64,000 nt of DNA from Sipunculus nudus (lineage: Eukaryota > Annelida > Sipuncula > Golfingiida > Sipunculidae). The notes below the pieces were generated by a model. The model ran no database searches, had not been told where the DNA came from, and was given only the letters and a program-made list of their open reading frames with translations. The stretch spans positions 26,750,956-26,814,955 of the forward strand of contig CM049318.1 of the NCBI GenBank assembly GCA_026874595.1, in the 5' to 3' direction. Positions 51,282 to 63,319 of this stretch are shown here, piece by piece. The translations under genes and the position numbers were made by a program. Every line of letters begins with the position of its first letter. Within the stretch, counting starts at the first letter, position 1.

Positions 51282-52320
51282 AAATAAGTAAGGACATAGA
51301 ATGAGAATCCGGGTTTTTTTATATACGCAACACTATCCAAAAAGAAGGCCTTACTCTGTCATACTCTTAGCCCATTCCTCAATTTATTAAACGGTTACAG
51401 GTGAAAGTGCAAAGAACGGCTCAAATCTTTGCATTTCATTTCTTACTATTATTTTCACTATCTAACTGTAAAGTTTAAAAAAAAATTACTATACCATGCT
51501 CTCTCCTCATCCTTTAGTGTATTCACTGATCCTCCGCTTATTTTGGCACAGGCATTCTACAAAGACTGAGATTTGAACAGTGTAGCGCATCTCATGAATA
51601 TACAACTACGCACCAACTAAATTAAGACTTGTCATTCTCTTTTTAACTGTCATTCTAATAAACATGCTTGACGATAACACATAAAAATAACCTCCTCTTT
51701 TTTACATCAGAAATACTACATCTGCAGATGAACAAATGTGCCACAGTTTTAGTAGTTGAATGTTTGATCGAGATTGCGTACTTCCAGGAATGTGAATAAA
51801 AGAATACGTAAAGAGCATTTCGTAAAGATTTCGTAAATGACAATTAACCTCAGTTTCATGTTTGATCCCGTTTTAATGCCACTCAATTAATCGCTCAAAT
51901 TCGAATATGATAATATCAGAAGATCCAAACCATCTATATAGCACCAAATGTAAAAAATGTTACTTCTGCTTATTTGATCAAATCCGTATGGCGATCAAAA
52001 GAGTAGTGTACTCTTTCATTATATGCCAAAAGAACATATTGGATTGACCGAGCAAGCAGACAACATAACATTTGATTAATCAGATATTGCATTTTCTGTT
52101 ATTCTGTCAAGACGACATAAAAATTCACATGTAATTCCATTAGGCATTTTTCAACATCTGCAGATGAAGTTATTTGCAATATTTTAAAGTTGAAAATTTG
52201 ACGAATATACCATATCCCAAGGGGGAATGAATCAAATATTGCGTAACTCTACTTTTAATTTAAATTTAACGTAAGCTATATTTTATATTTTAAAATACTT
52301 CGAAATTGTTAGTTAACCCG
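51282..52320 (+). repeat. Monomer 52, mosaic ABBBB with 9-bp duplication (1,039 bp)
   Basis: Twin of monomer 49. In M4 the TTTCGTAAA motif is repeated at about 51818-51838 (CGTAAAGATTTCGTAAATG), a 9-bp gain by slippage. TTTGATCAAATCCG is shared with monomers 29 and 34. Confidence 0.95.
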
Positions 52321-53356
52321 AAATAAGTAAGGACATAGAATGAGAATCCGGGTTTTTTTTATATACGCAACACTATCCAAAAAGAAGGCCTTACTCTGTT
52401 ATACTCTTAGCCCATTCCTCAATTTATTAAACGGTTACAGGTGAAACTGCAAAGAACGGCTCAAATCTGTACATTTCATTTCTTACTATTATTTTCACTA
52501 TCTAAGTGTTTAGTTTAAAAAATTTACTATACCATGCTCTCTCCTCATCGTTTATTTATTCACTGATCCTCCGCTCGTTATCGCACAGGTATTCTATAAA
52601 GACTGAGATTTGAACAGTGTACAGCATCTCACGAATATTCAATTACGCACCAACTAAATTAAGACTTGTCATTCCTATTTTAAATGTCTTTCTAATAAAC
52701 ATGCTTGACGATATCACATAAAAATAAACTCCTCATTTTTACATCAGAAATACTACAACATCTGCAAATGAACAAATGTGCCACAGTTTTAGTAGTTGAA
52801 TGTTTGATCGAGATTGCGTAATTCATGGAGAGTGAATAATAGATTACATAATGAGCATTTCGTAAACAGAAAAATTAACCTCAGTTTCATGTTTGATCCC
52901 GTTTTTCATGACACTCAAATAATCGCTCAAATTCGAATATGATCAAATCAGAGGAACCAAACAATCTATATTGAACCAAATGTAAAAAAAATGTTACTTC
53001 TGCTTATTTGGTCAAATCCGTATGGCGATCAAAAGAGTAGTGTACTCTTTCATTATGTGCCAAACGAACATATTGGATTGACCGAGCAAGCAGACAAGAT
53101 TACATTTGATTAATGAGATACATTATTTTTCTGATATTCTGTCAAGACGACATTAAAATTCACAGTTTATTCCATCAGGCACTTTTCAACATCTGCAGAT
53201 GAAGTTATTTGCAATATTTTTAAGTTCAATATTTCATGAATATACAATATCCCAAGGGGAAATAATCAAATATTGCGTAACTCTAATTTTAATTTTAAGT
53301 TTAATGTAAGCTATATTTTCTTTTTAAGATACTTCGAAAATGTTATAGTAAACTCG
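52321..53356 (+). repeat. Monomer 53, type A with TTAATGAGA variant (1,036 bp)
   Basis: A throughout. CTGTACATTTC, TTCTATAAAGAC, TTCAATTACGC, ATTCATGGAGAG and GACAAGATTACA are all shared only with monomer 64, 9,769 bp downstream. Confidence 0.95.
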
Positions 53357-53550
53357 AAAAAAGTAAGGGCTACGCACCAACTAAATTAAGACTTGTCATT
53401 CTCTTTTTAACTGTCATTCTAATAAACATGCTTGACGATAACACATAAAAATAACCTCCTCAAATATTGCGTAACTCTACTTTTAATTTAAATTTAACGT
53501 AAGCTATATTTTCTATTTTAAGATACTTCGAAAATGTTAAAGTAAACTCG
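53357..53550 (+). repeat. Short derivative S3 (194 bp)
   Basis: Same deletion junctions, but the last ~40 bp are A type (TTTAAGATACTTCG, GTAAACTCG), where S1, S2 and S4 have the B terminus. The next monomer is B+insert, as expected after an A terminus. GTTAAAGTAAAC is private. Confidence 0.93.
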
Positions 53551-54661
53551 AAATAAGTAAGGGCATAGAATGAGAATCTGTTTTATTTTATATACGCAAC
53601 ACTATCCAAAAAGAAGACCTCACTCTGTTATACTCTTAGCCCATTCCTCAATTTATAAAAGGGTTCCAAGTGTAACTGCAAAGTAAGGCTCAAATCTTGG
53701 CATTTCATTTCTTACTATTATTTTCACTATCTAACTGTAAAGTTTAAAAAAAAATTACTATACCATGCTCTCTCCTCATCCTTTAGTGTATTCACTGATC
53801 CTCCGCTTATTTTTGCACAGGCATTCTACAAAGACTGAGATTTGAACAGTGTACAGCATCTCATGAATATTCAACTACGCACCAACTAAATTAAGACTTG
53901 TCATTCTCTTTTTAACTGTCATTCTAATAAACATGCTTGACGATAACACATAAAAATAACCTACTCTTTTTTACATCAGAAATACTACATCTGCAGATGA
54001 ACAAATGTGCCACAGTTTTAGTAGTTGAATGTTTGATCGAGATTGCGTACTTCCAGGAATGTGAATAAAAGAATACGTAATGAGCATTTCGTAAAGATGA
54101 CAATTAATCTCAGTTTCATGTTTGATCCCGTTTTAATGCCACTCAATTAATCGCTCAAATTCGAATATGATAATATCAGAAGATCCAAACCATCTATATA
54201 GCACCAAATGTAAAAAATGTTACTTCTGCTTATTTGGTCAAATCCGTATGGCGATCAAAAGAGTAGTGTACTCCTTCATTATATGCCAAAAGAACATATT
54301 GGATTGACCGAGCAAGCAGACAACATAACATTTGATTAATCAGATATTGTATTTTTCTGATATTCTGTCAAGACGACATAAAAATTCACATGTAATTCCA
54401 TTAGGCATTTTTCAACATCTGCAGATGAAGTTATTTGCATTATTTTAAAGTTGAAAATTTGACGAATATACCATATCCCAAGGGGGAATGAATCAAATAT
54501 TGCGTAACTCTACTTTTAATTTAAATTTAAGTTCAATATTTCATTAATATACAATATCCCAAGGGGAAATAATCAAATATTGCGTAACTCTACTTTTAAT
54601 TTAAATTTAACGTAAGCTATATTTTCTATTTTAAAATACTTCGAAATTGTTAGTTAACCCG
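53551..54661 (+). repeat. Monomer 55, type B with 80-bp insertion (1,111 bp)
   Basis: Fourth member of the insertion lineage (GACCTCACTC, GCATTATTTTAAAG). AATCTTGGCATTTC and AACCTACTC are shared with monomer 66. Confidence 0.95.
54494..54573 (+). repeat. 80-bp insertion/duplication in monomer 55
   Basis: CAAATATTGCG at 54494 and 54574. Same junctions as in the three pentamer copies, which places this monomer in the same descent. Confidence 0.9.
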
Positions 54662-55696
54662 AAATAAGTAAGGACATAGAATGAGAATCCGGGTTTTTTT
54701 ATATACGCAACACTATCCAAAAGGAAGGCCTTACTCTGTTATACTCTTAGCCCATTCCTCAATTTATTAAACGGTTACAGGTGAAACTGCAAAGAACGGC
54801 TCAAATCTTGGCATTTCATTTCTTACTATTTTTTTCACTATCTAACTGTAAAGTTTAAAAAAAAATTACTATACCATGCTCTCTCCTCATCCTTTAGTGT
54901 ATTCACTGATCCTCCGCTTATTTTTGCACAGGCATTCTACAAAGACTGAGATTTGAACAGTGTACAGCATCTCATGAATATTCAACTATGCACCAACTAA
55001 ATTAAGACTTGTCATTCTCTTTTTAACTGTCATTCTAATAAACATGCTTGACGATAACACATAAAAATAACCTCCTCTTTTTTACATCAGAAATACTACA
55101 TCTGCAGATGAACAAATGTGCCACAGTTTTAGTAGTTGAATGTTTGATCGAGATTGCGTACTTCCAGGAATGTGAATAATAGATTACGTAATGAGCATTT
55201 CGTAAACAGGAAAATTAACCTCAGTTTCATGTTTGATCCCGTTTTAATGCCACTCAATTAATCGCTCAAATTCGAATATGATCAAATCAGAGGAACCAAA
55301 CAATCTATATTGAACCAAATGTAAAAAAAAATGTTACTTCTGCTTATTTGGTCAAATCCGTATGGCGATCAAAAGAGTAGTGTACTCTTTCATTATGTGC
55401 CAAACGAACATATTGGAGTGACCGAGCAAGCAGACAACATTACATTTGATTAATCAGATACATTATTTTTCTGATATTCTGTCAAGACGACATTAAAATT
55501 CACAGTTTATTCCATCAGGCACTTTTCAACATCTGCAGATGAAGTTATTTGCAATATTTTTAAGTTCAATATTTCATGAATATACAATATCCCAAGGGGA
55601 AATAATCAAATATTGCGTAACTCTAATTTTAATTTTAAGTTTAATGTAAGCTATATTTTCTTTTTAAGATACTTCGAAAATGTTATAGTAAACTTG
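54662..55696 (+). repeat. Monomer 56, mosaic with several switches (1,035 bp)
   Basis: A head (CCAAAAGGAAGGCC, AATCTTGGC), B M2, a switch inside M3 (CTTCCAGGAATGTG then AATAATAGATTACG), A start of M4, B patch TTTTAATGCCACTCAATT, then A to the end with TTGGAGTGACC. It looks like a fusion of monomer-42-like and monomer-43-like units with about one monomer lost. Confidence 0.94.
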
Positions 55697-56727
55697 AAAA
55701 AAGTAAGGGCATAGAATGAGAATCTGTTTTATTTTATATACGCAACACTATCCAAAAAGAAGACCTTACTCTGTTATACTCTTAGCCCATTCCTCAATTT
55801 ATAAAAGGGTTCCAAGTGTAACTGCAAAGTAAGGCTCAAATCTTTGCATTTCATTTCTTACTATTATTTTCACTATCTAACTGTAAAGTTTAAAAAAAAA
55901 TTACTATACCATGCTCTCTCCTCATCCTTTAGTGTATTCACTGATTCTCCGCTTATTTTTGCACAGGCATTCTACAAAGACTGAGATTTGAACAGTGTAC
56001 AGCATCTCATGAATATTCAACTACGCACCAACTAAATTAAGACTTGTCATTCTCTTTTTAACTGTCATTCTAAAAAAACATGCTTGACGATAACACATAA
56101 AAATAACCTCATCTTTTTACATCAGAAATACTACATCTGCAGATGAACGAATGTGCCACAGTTTTAGTAGTTGAATGTTTGATCGAGATTGCGTACTTCC
56201 AGGAATGTGAATAAAAGAATACGTAATGAGCATTTCGTAAAGATGACAATTAACCTCAGTTTCATGTTTGATCCCGTTTTAATGCCACTCAATTAATCGC
56301 TCAAATTCGAATATGATAATATCAGAAGATCCAAACCATCTATATAGCACCAAATGTAAAAAATGTTACTTCTGCTTATTTGGTCAAATCCGTATGGCGA
56401 TCAAAAGAGTAGTGTACTCTTTCATTATATGCCAAAAGAACATTTTGGATTGACCGAGCAAGCAGACAACATAACATTTGATTAATCAGATATTGCATTT
56501 TTCTGTTATTCTGTCAAGACGACATAAAAATTCACATGTAATTCCATTAGGCATTTTTCAACATCTGCAGATGAAGTTATTTGCAATATTTTAAAGTTGA
56601 AAATTTGACGAATATACCATATCCCAAGGGGGAATGAATCAAATATTGCGTAACTCTACTTTTAATTTAAATTTAACGTAAGCTATATTTTATATTTTAA
56701 AATACTTCGAAATTGTTAGTTCACCCG
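55697..56727 (+). repeat. Monomer 57, type B (1,031 bp)
   Basis: Copy of monomer 44 (CTGATTCTCCGC, TTCTAAAAAAACATGC, GAACATTTTGG). AACCTCATC and GATGAACGAATG are private. Confidence 0.95.
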
Positions 56728-57766
56728 AAATAAGTAAGGACATAGAATGAGAATCCGGGTATTTTTTTTTATATACGCAACACTATCCAAAAAGAAGGCC
56801 TTACTCTGTTATACTCTTAGCCCATTCCTCAATTTATTAAACGGTTACAGGTGAAACTGCAAAGAACGGCTCAAATCTGTGCATTTCATTTCTTACTATT
56901 ATTTTCACTATCTAAGTGTTAAGTTTAAAAAATTTACTATACCATGCTCTCTCCTCATCGTTTATTTATTCACTGATCCTCCGCTCGTTATCGCACAGGT
57001 ATTCTACAAAGACTGAGATTTGAACAGTGTACAGCATCTCACGAATATTCAACTACGCACCAACTAAATTAAGACTTGTCATTCCTATTTTAAATGTCTT
57101 TCTAATAAACATGCTTGACGATATCACATAAAAATAAACTCCTCATTTTTACATCAGAAATACTACAACATCTGCAAATGAACAAATGTGCCACAGTTTT
57201 AGTAGTTGAATGTTTGATCGAGATTGCGTAATTCCTGGAGAGTGAATAATAGATTACGTAATGAGCATTTCGTAAACAGGAAAATTAACCTCAGTTTCAT
57301 GTTTGATCCCGTTTTTCATGACACTCAAATAATCGCTCAAATTCGAATATGATCAAATCAGAGGAACCAAACAATCTATATTGAACCAAATGTAAAAAAA
57401 ATGTTACTTCTGCTTATTTGGTCAAATCCGTATGGCGATCAAAAGAGTAGTGTACTCTTTCATTATGTGCCAAACGAACATATTGGATTGACCGAGCAAG
57501 CAGACAACATTACATTTGATTAATCAGATACATTATTTTTCTGATATTCTGTCAAGACGACATTAAAATTCACAGTTTATTCCATCAGGCACTTTGCAAC
57601 ATCTGCAGATGAAGTTATTTGCAATATTTTTAAGTTCAATATTTCATGAATATACAATATCCCAAGGGGAAATTATCAAATATTGCGTAACTCTAATTTT
57701 AATTTTAAGTTTAATGTAAGCTATATTTTCTTTTTAAGATACTTCGAAAATGTTATAGTAAACTCG
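56728..57766 (+). repeat. Monomer 58, type A (1,039 bp)
   Basis: Copy of monomer 45 with CCGGGTATTTTTTTT. GCACTTTGCAAC is private. Confidence 0.95.
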
Positions 57767-58795
57767 AAAAAAGTAAGGGCATAGAATGAGAATCTGTTTT
57801 TTTTATATACGCAACACTATCCAAAAAGAAGACCTTACTCTGTTATACTCTTAGCCCATTCCTCAATTTATAAAAGGGTTCCAAGTGTAACTGCAAAGTA
57901 AGGCTCAAATCTTTGCATTTCATTTCTTACTATTATTTTCACTATCTAACTGTAAAGTTTAAAAAAAAATTACTATACCATGCTCTCTCCTCATCCTTTA
58001 GTGTATTCACTGATCCTCCGCTTATTTTTGCACAGGCATTCTACAAAGACTGAGATTTGAACAGTGTACAGCATCTCATGAATATTCAACTACGCACCAA
58101 CTAAATTAAGACTTGTCATTCTCTTTTTAACTGTCATTCTAATAAACATGCTTGACGATAACACATAAAAATAACCTCCTCTTTTTACATCAGAAATACT
58201 ACATCTGCAGATGAACAAATGTGCCACAGTTTTAGTAGTTGAATGTTTGATCGAGATTGCGTACTTCCAGGAATGTGAATAAAAGAATACGTAATGAGCA
58301 TTTCGTAAAGATGACAATTAACCTCAGTTTCATGTTTGATCCCGTTTTAATGCCACTCAATTAATCGCTCAAATTCGAATATGATAATATCAGAAGATCC
58401 AAACCATCTATATAGCACCAAATGTAAAAAATGTTACTTCTGCTTATTTGGTCAAATCCGTATGGCGATCAAAAGAGTAGTGTACTCTTTCATTATATGC
58501 CAAAAGAACATTTTGGATTGACCGAGCAAGCAGACAACATAACATTTGATTAATCAGATATTGCATTTTTCTGTTATTCTGTCAAGACGACATAAAAATT
58601 CACATGTAATTCCATTAGGCATTTTTCAACATCTGCAAATGAAGTTATTTGCAATATTTTAAAGTTGAAAATTTGACTTATATACCATATCCCAAGGGGG
58701 AATGAATCAAATATTGCGTAACTCTACTTTTAATTTAAATTTAACGTAAGCTATATTTTCTATTTTAAAATACTTCGAAATTGTTAGTTCACCCG
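57767..58795 (+). repeat. Monomer 59, type B (1,029 bp)
   Basis: Copy of monomer 46. CATCTGCAAATGAAG breaks the second palindrome, and TTGACTTATATACC is private. Confidence 0.95.
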
Positions 58796-59835
58796 AAATA
58801 AGTAAGGACATAGAATGAGAATCCGGGGTTTTTTTTTTATATACGCAACACTATCCAAAAAGAAGGCCTTACTCTGTTATACTCTTAGCCCATTCCTCAA
58901 TTTATTAAACGGTTACAGGTGAAACTGCAAAGAACGGCTCAAATCTGTGCATTTCATTTCTTACTATTATTTTCACTATCTAAGTGTTAAGTTTAAAAAA
59001 TTTACTATACCATGCTCTCTCCTCATCGTTTATTTATTCACTGATCCTCCGCTCGTTATCGCACAGGTATTCTACAAAGACTGAGATTTGAACAGTGTAC
59101 AGCATCTCACGAATATTCAACTACGCACCAACTAAATTAAGACTTGTCATTCCTATTTTAAATGTCTTTCTAATAAACATGCTTGACGATATCACATAAA
59201 AATAAACTCCTCATTTTTACATCAGAAATACTACAACATCTGCAAATGAACAAATGTGCCACAGTTTTAGTAGTTGAATGTTTGATCGAGATTGCGTAAT
59301 TCCTGGAGAGTGAATAATAGATTACGTAATGAGCATTTCGTAAACAGGAAAATTAACCTCAGTTTCATGTTTGATCCCGTTTTTCATGACACTCAAATAA
59401 TCGCTCAAATTCGAATATGATCAAATCAAAGGGAACCAAACAATCTATATTGAACCAAATGTAAAAAAAATGTTACTTCTGCTTATTTGGTCAAATCCGT
59501 ATGGCGATCAAAAGAGTAGTGTACTCTTTCATTATGTGCCAAACGAACATATTGGATTGACCGAGCAAGCAGACAACATTACATTTGATTAATGAGATAC
59601 ATTATTTTTCTGATATTCTGTCAAGACGACATTAAAATTCACAGTTTATTCCATCAGGCACTTTTCAACATCTGCAGATGAAGTTATTTGCAATATTTTT
59701 AAGTTCAATATTTCATGAATATACAATATCCCAAGGGAAAATGATCAAATATTGCGTAACTCTAATTTTAATTTTAAGTTTAATGTAAGCTATATTTTCT
59801 TTTTAAGATACTTCGAAAATGTTATAGTAAACTCG
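58796..59835 (+). repeat. Monomer 60, type A with TTAATGAGA variant (1,040 bp)
   Basis: Copy of monomer 47. The longest ordinary monomer, partly from a longer poly-T after CCGGGG and AATCAAAGGGAACC. CAAGGGAAAATGATC is private. Confidence 0.95.
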
Positions 59836-60027
59836 AAAAAAGTAAGGGCTACGCACCAACTAAATTAAGACTTGTCATTCTCTTTTTAACTGTCATTCTA
59901 ATAAACATGCTTGACGATAACACATAAAAATAACCTCCTCAAATATTGCGTAACTCTACTTTTAATTTAAATTTAACGTAAGCTATATTTTCTATTTTAA
60001 AATACTTCGAAATTGTTAGTTAACCCG
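59836..60027 (+). repeat. Short derivative S4 (192 bp)
   Basis: Same junctions as S1 (GGGCTACGCACC and CCTCCTCAAATATTG), 11,004 bp downstream of it. Confidence 0.93.
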
Positions 60028-61058
60028 AAATAAGTAAGGACATAGAATGAGAATCCGGGTTTTTTTATATACGCAACACTATCCAAAAAGAAGGCCTTAC
60101 TCTGTCATACTCTTAGCCCATTCCTCAATTTATTAAACGGTTACAGGTGAAAGTGCAAAGAACGTCTCAAATCTTTGCATTTCATTTCTTACTATTATTT
60201 TCACTATCTAACTGTAAAGTTTAAAAAAAAATTACTATACCATGCTCTCTCCTCATCCTTTAGTGTATTCACTGATCCTCCGCTTATTTTTGCACAGGCA
60301 TTCTACAAAGACTGAGATTTGAACAGTGTAGCGCATCTCATGAATATACAACTACGCACCAACTAAATTAAGACTTGTCATTCTCTTTTTAACTGTCATT
60401 CTAATAAACATGCTTGACGATAACACATAAAAATAACCTCCTCTTTTTTACATCAGAAATACTACATCTGCAGATGAACAAATGTGCCACAGTTTTAGTA
60501 GTTGAATGTTTGATCGAGATTGCGTACTTCCAGGAATGTGAATAAAAGAATACGTAAAGAGCATTTCGTAAAGATGACAATTAACCTCAGTTTCATGTTT
60601 GATCCCGTTTTAATGCCACTCAATTAATCGCTCAAATTCGAATATGATAATATCAGAAGATCCAAACCATCTATATAGCACCAAATGTAAAAAATGTTAC
60701 TTCTGCTTATTTGGTCAAATCCGTATGGCGATCAAAAGAGTAGTGTACTCTTTCATTATATGCCAAAAGAACATTTTGGATTGACCGAGCAAGCAGACAA
60801 CATAACATTTGATTAATCAGATATTGCATTTTTCTGTTATTCTGTCAAGACGACATAAAAATTCACATGTAATTCCATTAGGCATTTTTCAACATCTGCA
60901 GATGAAGTTATTTGCAATATTTTAAAGTTGAAAATTTGACGAATATACCATATCCCAAGGGGGAATGAATCAAATATTGCGTAACTCTACTTTTAATTTA
61001 AATTTAACGTAAGCTATATTTTATATTTTAAAATACTTCGAAATTGTTAGTTAACCCG
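60028..61058 (+). repeat. Monomer 62, mosaic ABBBB (1,031 bp)
   Basis: Copy of monomer 49 with CTGTCATACTC, GTAGCGCATC and GAATATACAAC. AACGTCTCAAATC is private. Confidence 0.95.
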
Positions 61059-62089
61059 AAATAAGTAAGGACATAGAATGAGAATCCGGGTTTTTTTATA
61101 TACGCAACACTATCCAAAAAGAAGGCCTTACTCTGTTATACTCTTAGCCCATTCCTCAATTTATTAAACGGTTACAGGTGAAACTGCAAAGAACGGCTCA
61201 AATCTTTGCATTTCATTTCTTACTATTATTTTCACTATCTAACTGTAAAGTTTAAAAAAAAATTACTATACCATGCTCTCTCCTCATCCTTGAGTGTATT
61301 CACTGATCCACCGCTTATTTTTGCACAGGCATTTTACAAAGACTGAGATTTGAACAGTGTACAGCCTCTCATGAATATTCAACTACGCACCAACTAAATT
61401 AAGACTTGTCATTCTCTTTTTAACTGTCATTCTAATAAACATGCTTGACGATAACACATAAAAATAACCTCCTCTTTTTTACATCAGAAATACTACATCT
61501 GCAGATGAACAAATGTGCCACAGTTTTAGTAGTTGAATGTTTGATCGAGATTGCGTACTTCCAGGAATGTGAATAAAAGAATACGTAATGAGCATTTCGT
61601 AAAGATGACAATTAACCTCAGTTTCATGTTTGATCCCGTTTTAATGCCACTCAATTAATCGCTCAAATTCGAATATGATAATATCAGAAGATCCAAACCA
61701 TCTATATAGCACCAAATGTAAAAAATGTTACTTCTGCTTATTTGGTCAAATCCGTATGGCGATCAAAAGAGTAGTGTACTCTTTCATTATATGCCAAAAG
61801 AACATATTGGATTGACCGAGCAAGCAGACAACATAACATTTGATTAATCAGATATTGCATTTTTCTGTTATTCTGTCAAGATGACATAAAAATTCACATG
61901 TAATTCCATTAGGCATTTTTCAACATCTGCAGATGAAGTTATTTGCAATATTTTAAAGTTGAAAATTTGACGAATATACCATATCCCAAGGGGGAATGAA
62001 TCAAATATTGCGTAACTCTACTTTTAATTTAAATTTAACGTAAGCTATATTTTATATTTTAAAATACTTCGAAATTGTTAGTTAACCCG
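61059..62089 (+). repeat. Monomer 63, mosaic ABBBB (1,031 bp)
   Basis: A head then B. It has no direct counterpart in copy 1 of the 11-kb unit. TCCTTGAGTG is as in monomer 38. ATCCACCGC, GGCATTTTAC, CAGCCTCTC and AAGATGACAT are private. Confidence 0.95.
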
Positions 62090-63125
62090 AAATAAGTAAG
62101 GACATAGAATGAGAATCCGGGTTTTTTTTATATACGCAACACTATCCAAAAAGAAGGCCTTACTCTGTTATACTCTTAGCCCATTCCTCAATTTATTAAA
62201 CGGTTACAGGTGAAACTGCAAAGAACGGCTCAAATCTGTACATTTCATTTCTTACTATTATTTTCACTATCTAAGTGTTTAGTTTAAAAAATTTACTATA
62301 CCATGCTCTCTCCTCATCGTTTATTTATTCACTGATCCTCCGCTCGTTATCGCACAGGTATTCTATAAAGACTGAGATTTGAACAGTGTACAGCATCTCA
62401 CGAATATTCAATTACGCACCAACTAAATTAAGACTTGTCATTCCTATTTTAAATGTCTTTCTAATAAACATGCTTGACGATATCACATAAAAATAAACTC
62501 CTCATTTTTACATCAGAAATACTACAACATCTGCAAATGAACAAATGTGCCACAGTTTTAGTAGTTGAATGTTTGATCGAGATTGCGTAATTCATGGAGA
62601 GTGAATAATAGATTACATAATGAGCATTTCGTAAACAGAAAAATTAACCTCAGTTTCATGTTTGATCCCGTTTTTCATGACACTCAAATAATCGCTCAAA
62701 TTCGAATATGATCAAATCAGAGGAACCAAACAATCTATATTGAACCAAATGTAAAAAAAATGTTACTTCTGCTTATTTGGTCAAATCCGTATGGCGATCA
62801 AAAGAGTAGTGTACTCTTTCATTATGTGCCAAACGAACATATTGGATTGACCGAGCAAGCAGACAAGATTACATTTGATTAATGAGATACATTATTTTTC
62901 TGATATTCTGTCAAGACGACATTAAAATTCACAGTTTATTCCATCAGGCACTTTTCAACATCTGCAGATGAAGTTATTTGCAATATTTTTAAGTTCAATA
63001 TTTCATGAATATACAATATCCCAAGGGAAAATAATCAAATATTGCGTAACTCTAATTTTAATTTTAAGTTTAATGTAAGCTATATTTTCTTTTTAAGATA
63101 CTTCGAAAATGTTATAGTAAACTCG
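62090..63125 (+). repeat. Monomer 64, type A with TTAATGAGA variant (1,036 bp)
   Basis: Near twin of monomer 53, sharing its five rare variants. CCAAGGGAAAATAATC resembles monomer 60. Confidence 0.95.
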
Positions 63126-63319
63126 AAAAAAGTAAGGGCTACGCACCAACTAAATTAAGACTTGTCATTCTCTTTTTAACTGTCATTCTAATAAACATGC
63201 TTGACGATAACACATAAAAATAACCTCCTCAAATATTGCGTAACTCTACTTTTAATTTAAATTTAACGTAAGCTATATTTTCTATTTTAAGATACTTCGA
63301 AAATGTTATAGTAAACTCG
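63126..63319 (+). repeat. Short derivative S5 (194 bp)
   Basis: Copy of S3 with the A-type terminus and the same deletion junctions, 9,769 bp downstream. Confidence 0.93.

Larger units (their letters stand above)
49024..53550 (+). repeat. Tandem pair of ABBBB-A-short units (2,258 + 2,269 bp)
   Basis: Monomer 49, monomer 50 and S2 are followed by monomer 52, monomer 53 and S3 in the same order. The second is longer mainly by a 9-bp duplication in monomer 52. The head variants CTGTCATACTC and GAAAGTGCAAAG are in both. Confidence 0.9.
44695..55696 (+). repeat. 11-kb higher-order unit, copy 1 (11,002 bp)
   Basis: Monomers 44-56, including short derivatives at 48832, 51090 and 53357. Its start, monomers 44-47 and the first short derivative recur at 55697-60027 with offsets of 11,001-11,004 bp. 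Monomer 53, the third short derivative and monomer 55 recur at 62090-64000 with an offset of 9,769 bp. Confidence 0.9.

Noticed and set aside
48832-53550. Transposon insertion as the cause of the short segments
   Set aside because: All bases in the short segments align to the monomer itself. There are no foreign sequences, terminal inverted repeats or target-site duplications; two internal deletions account for them.
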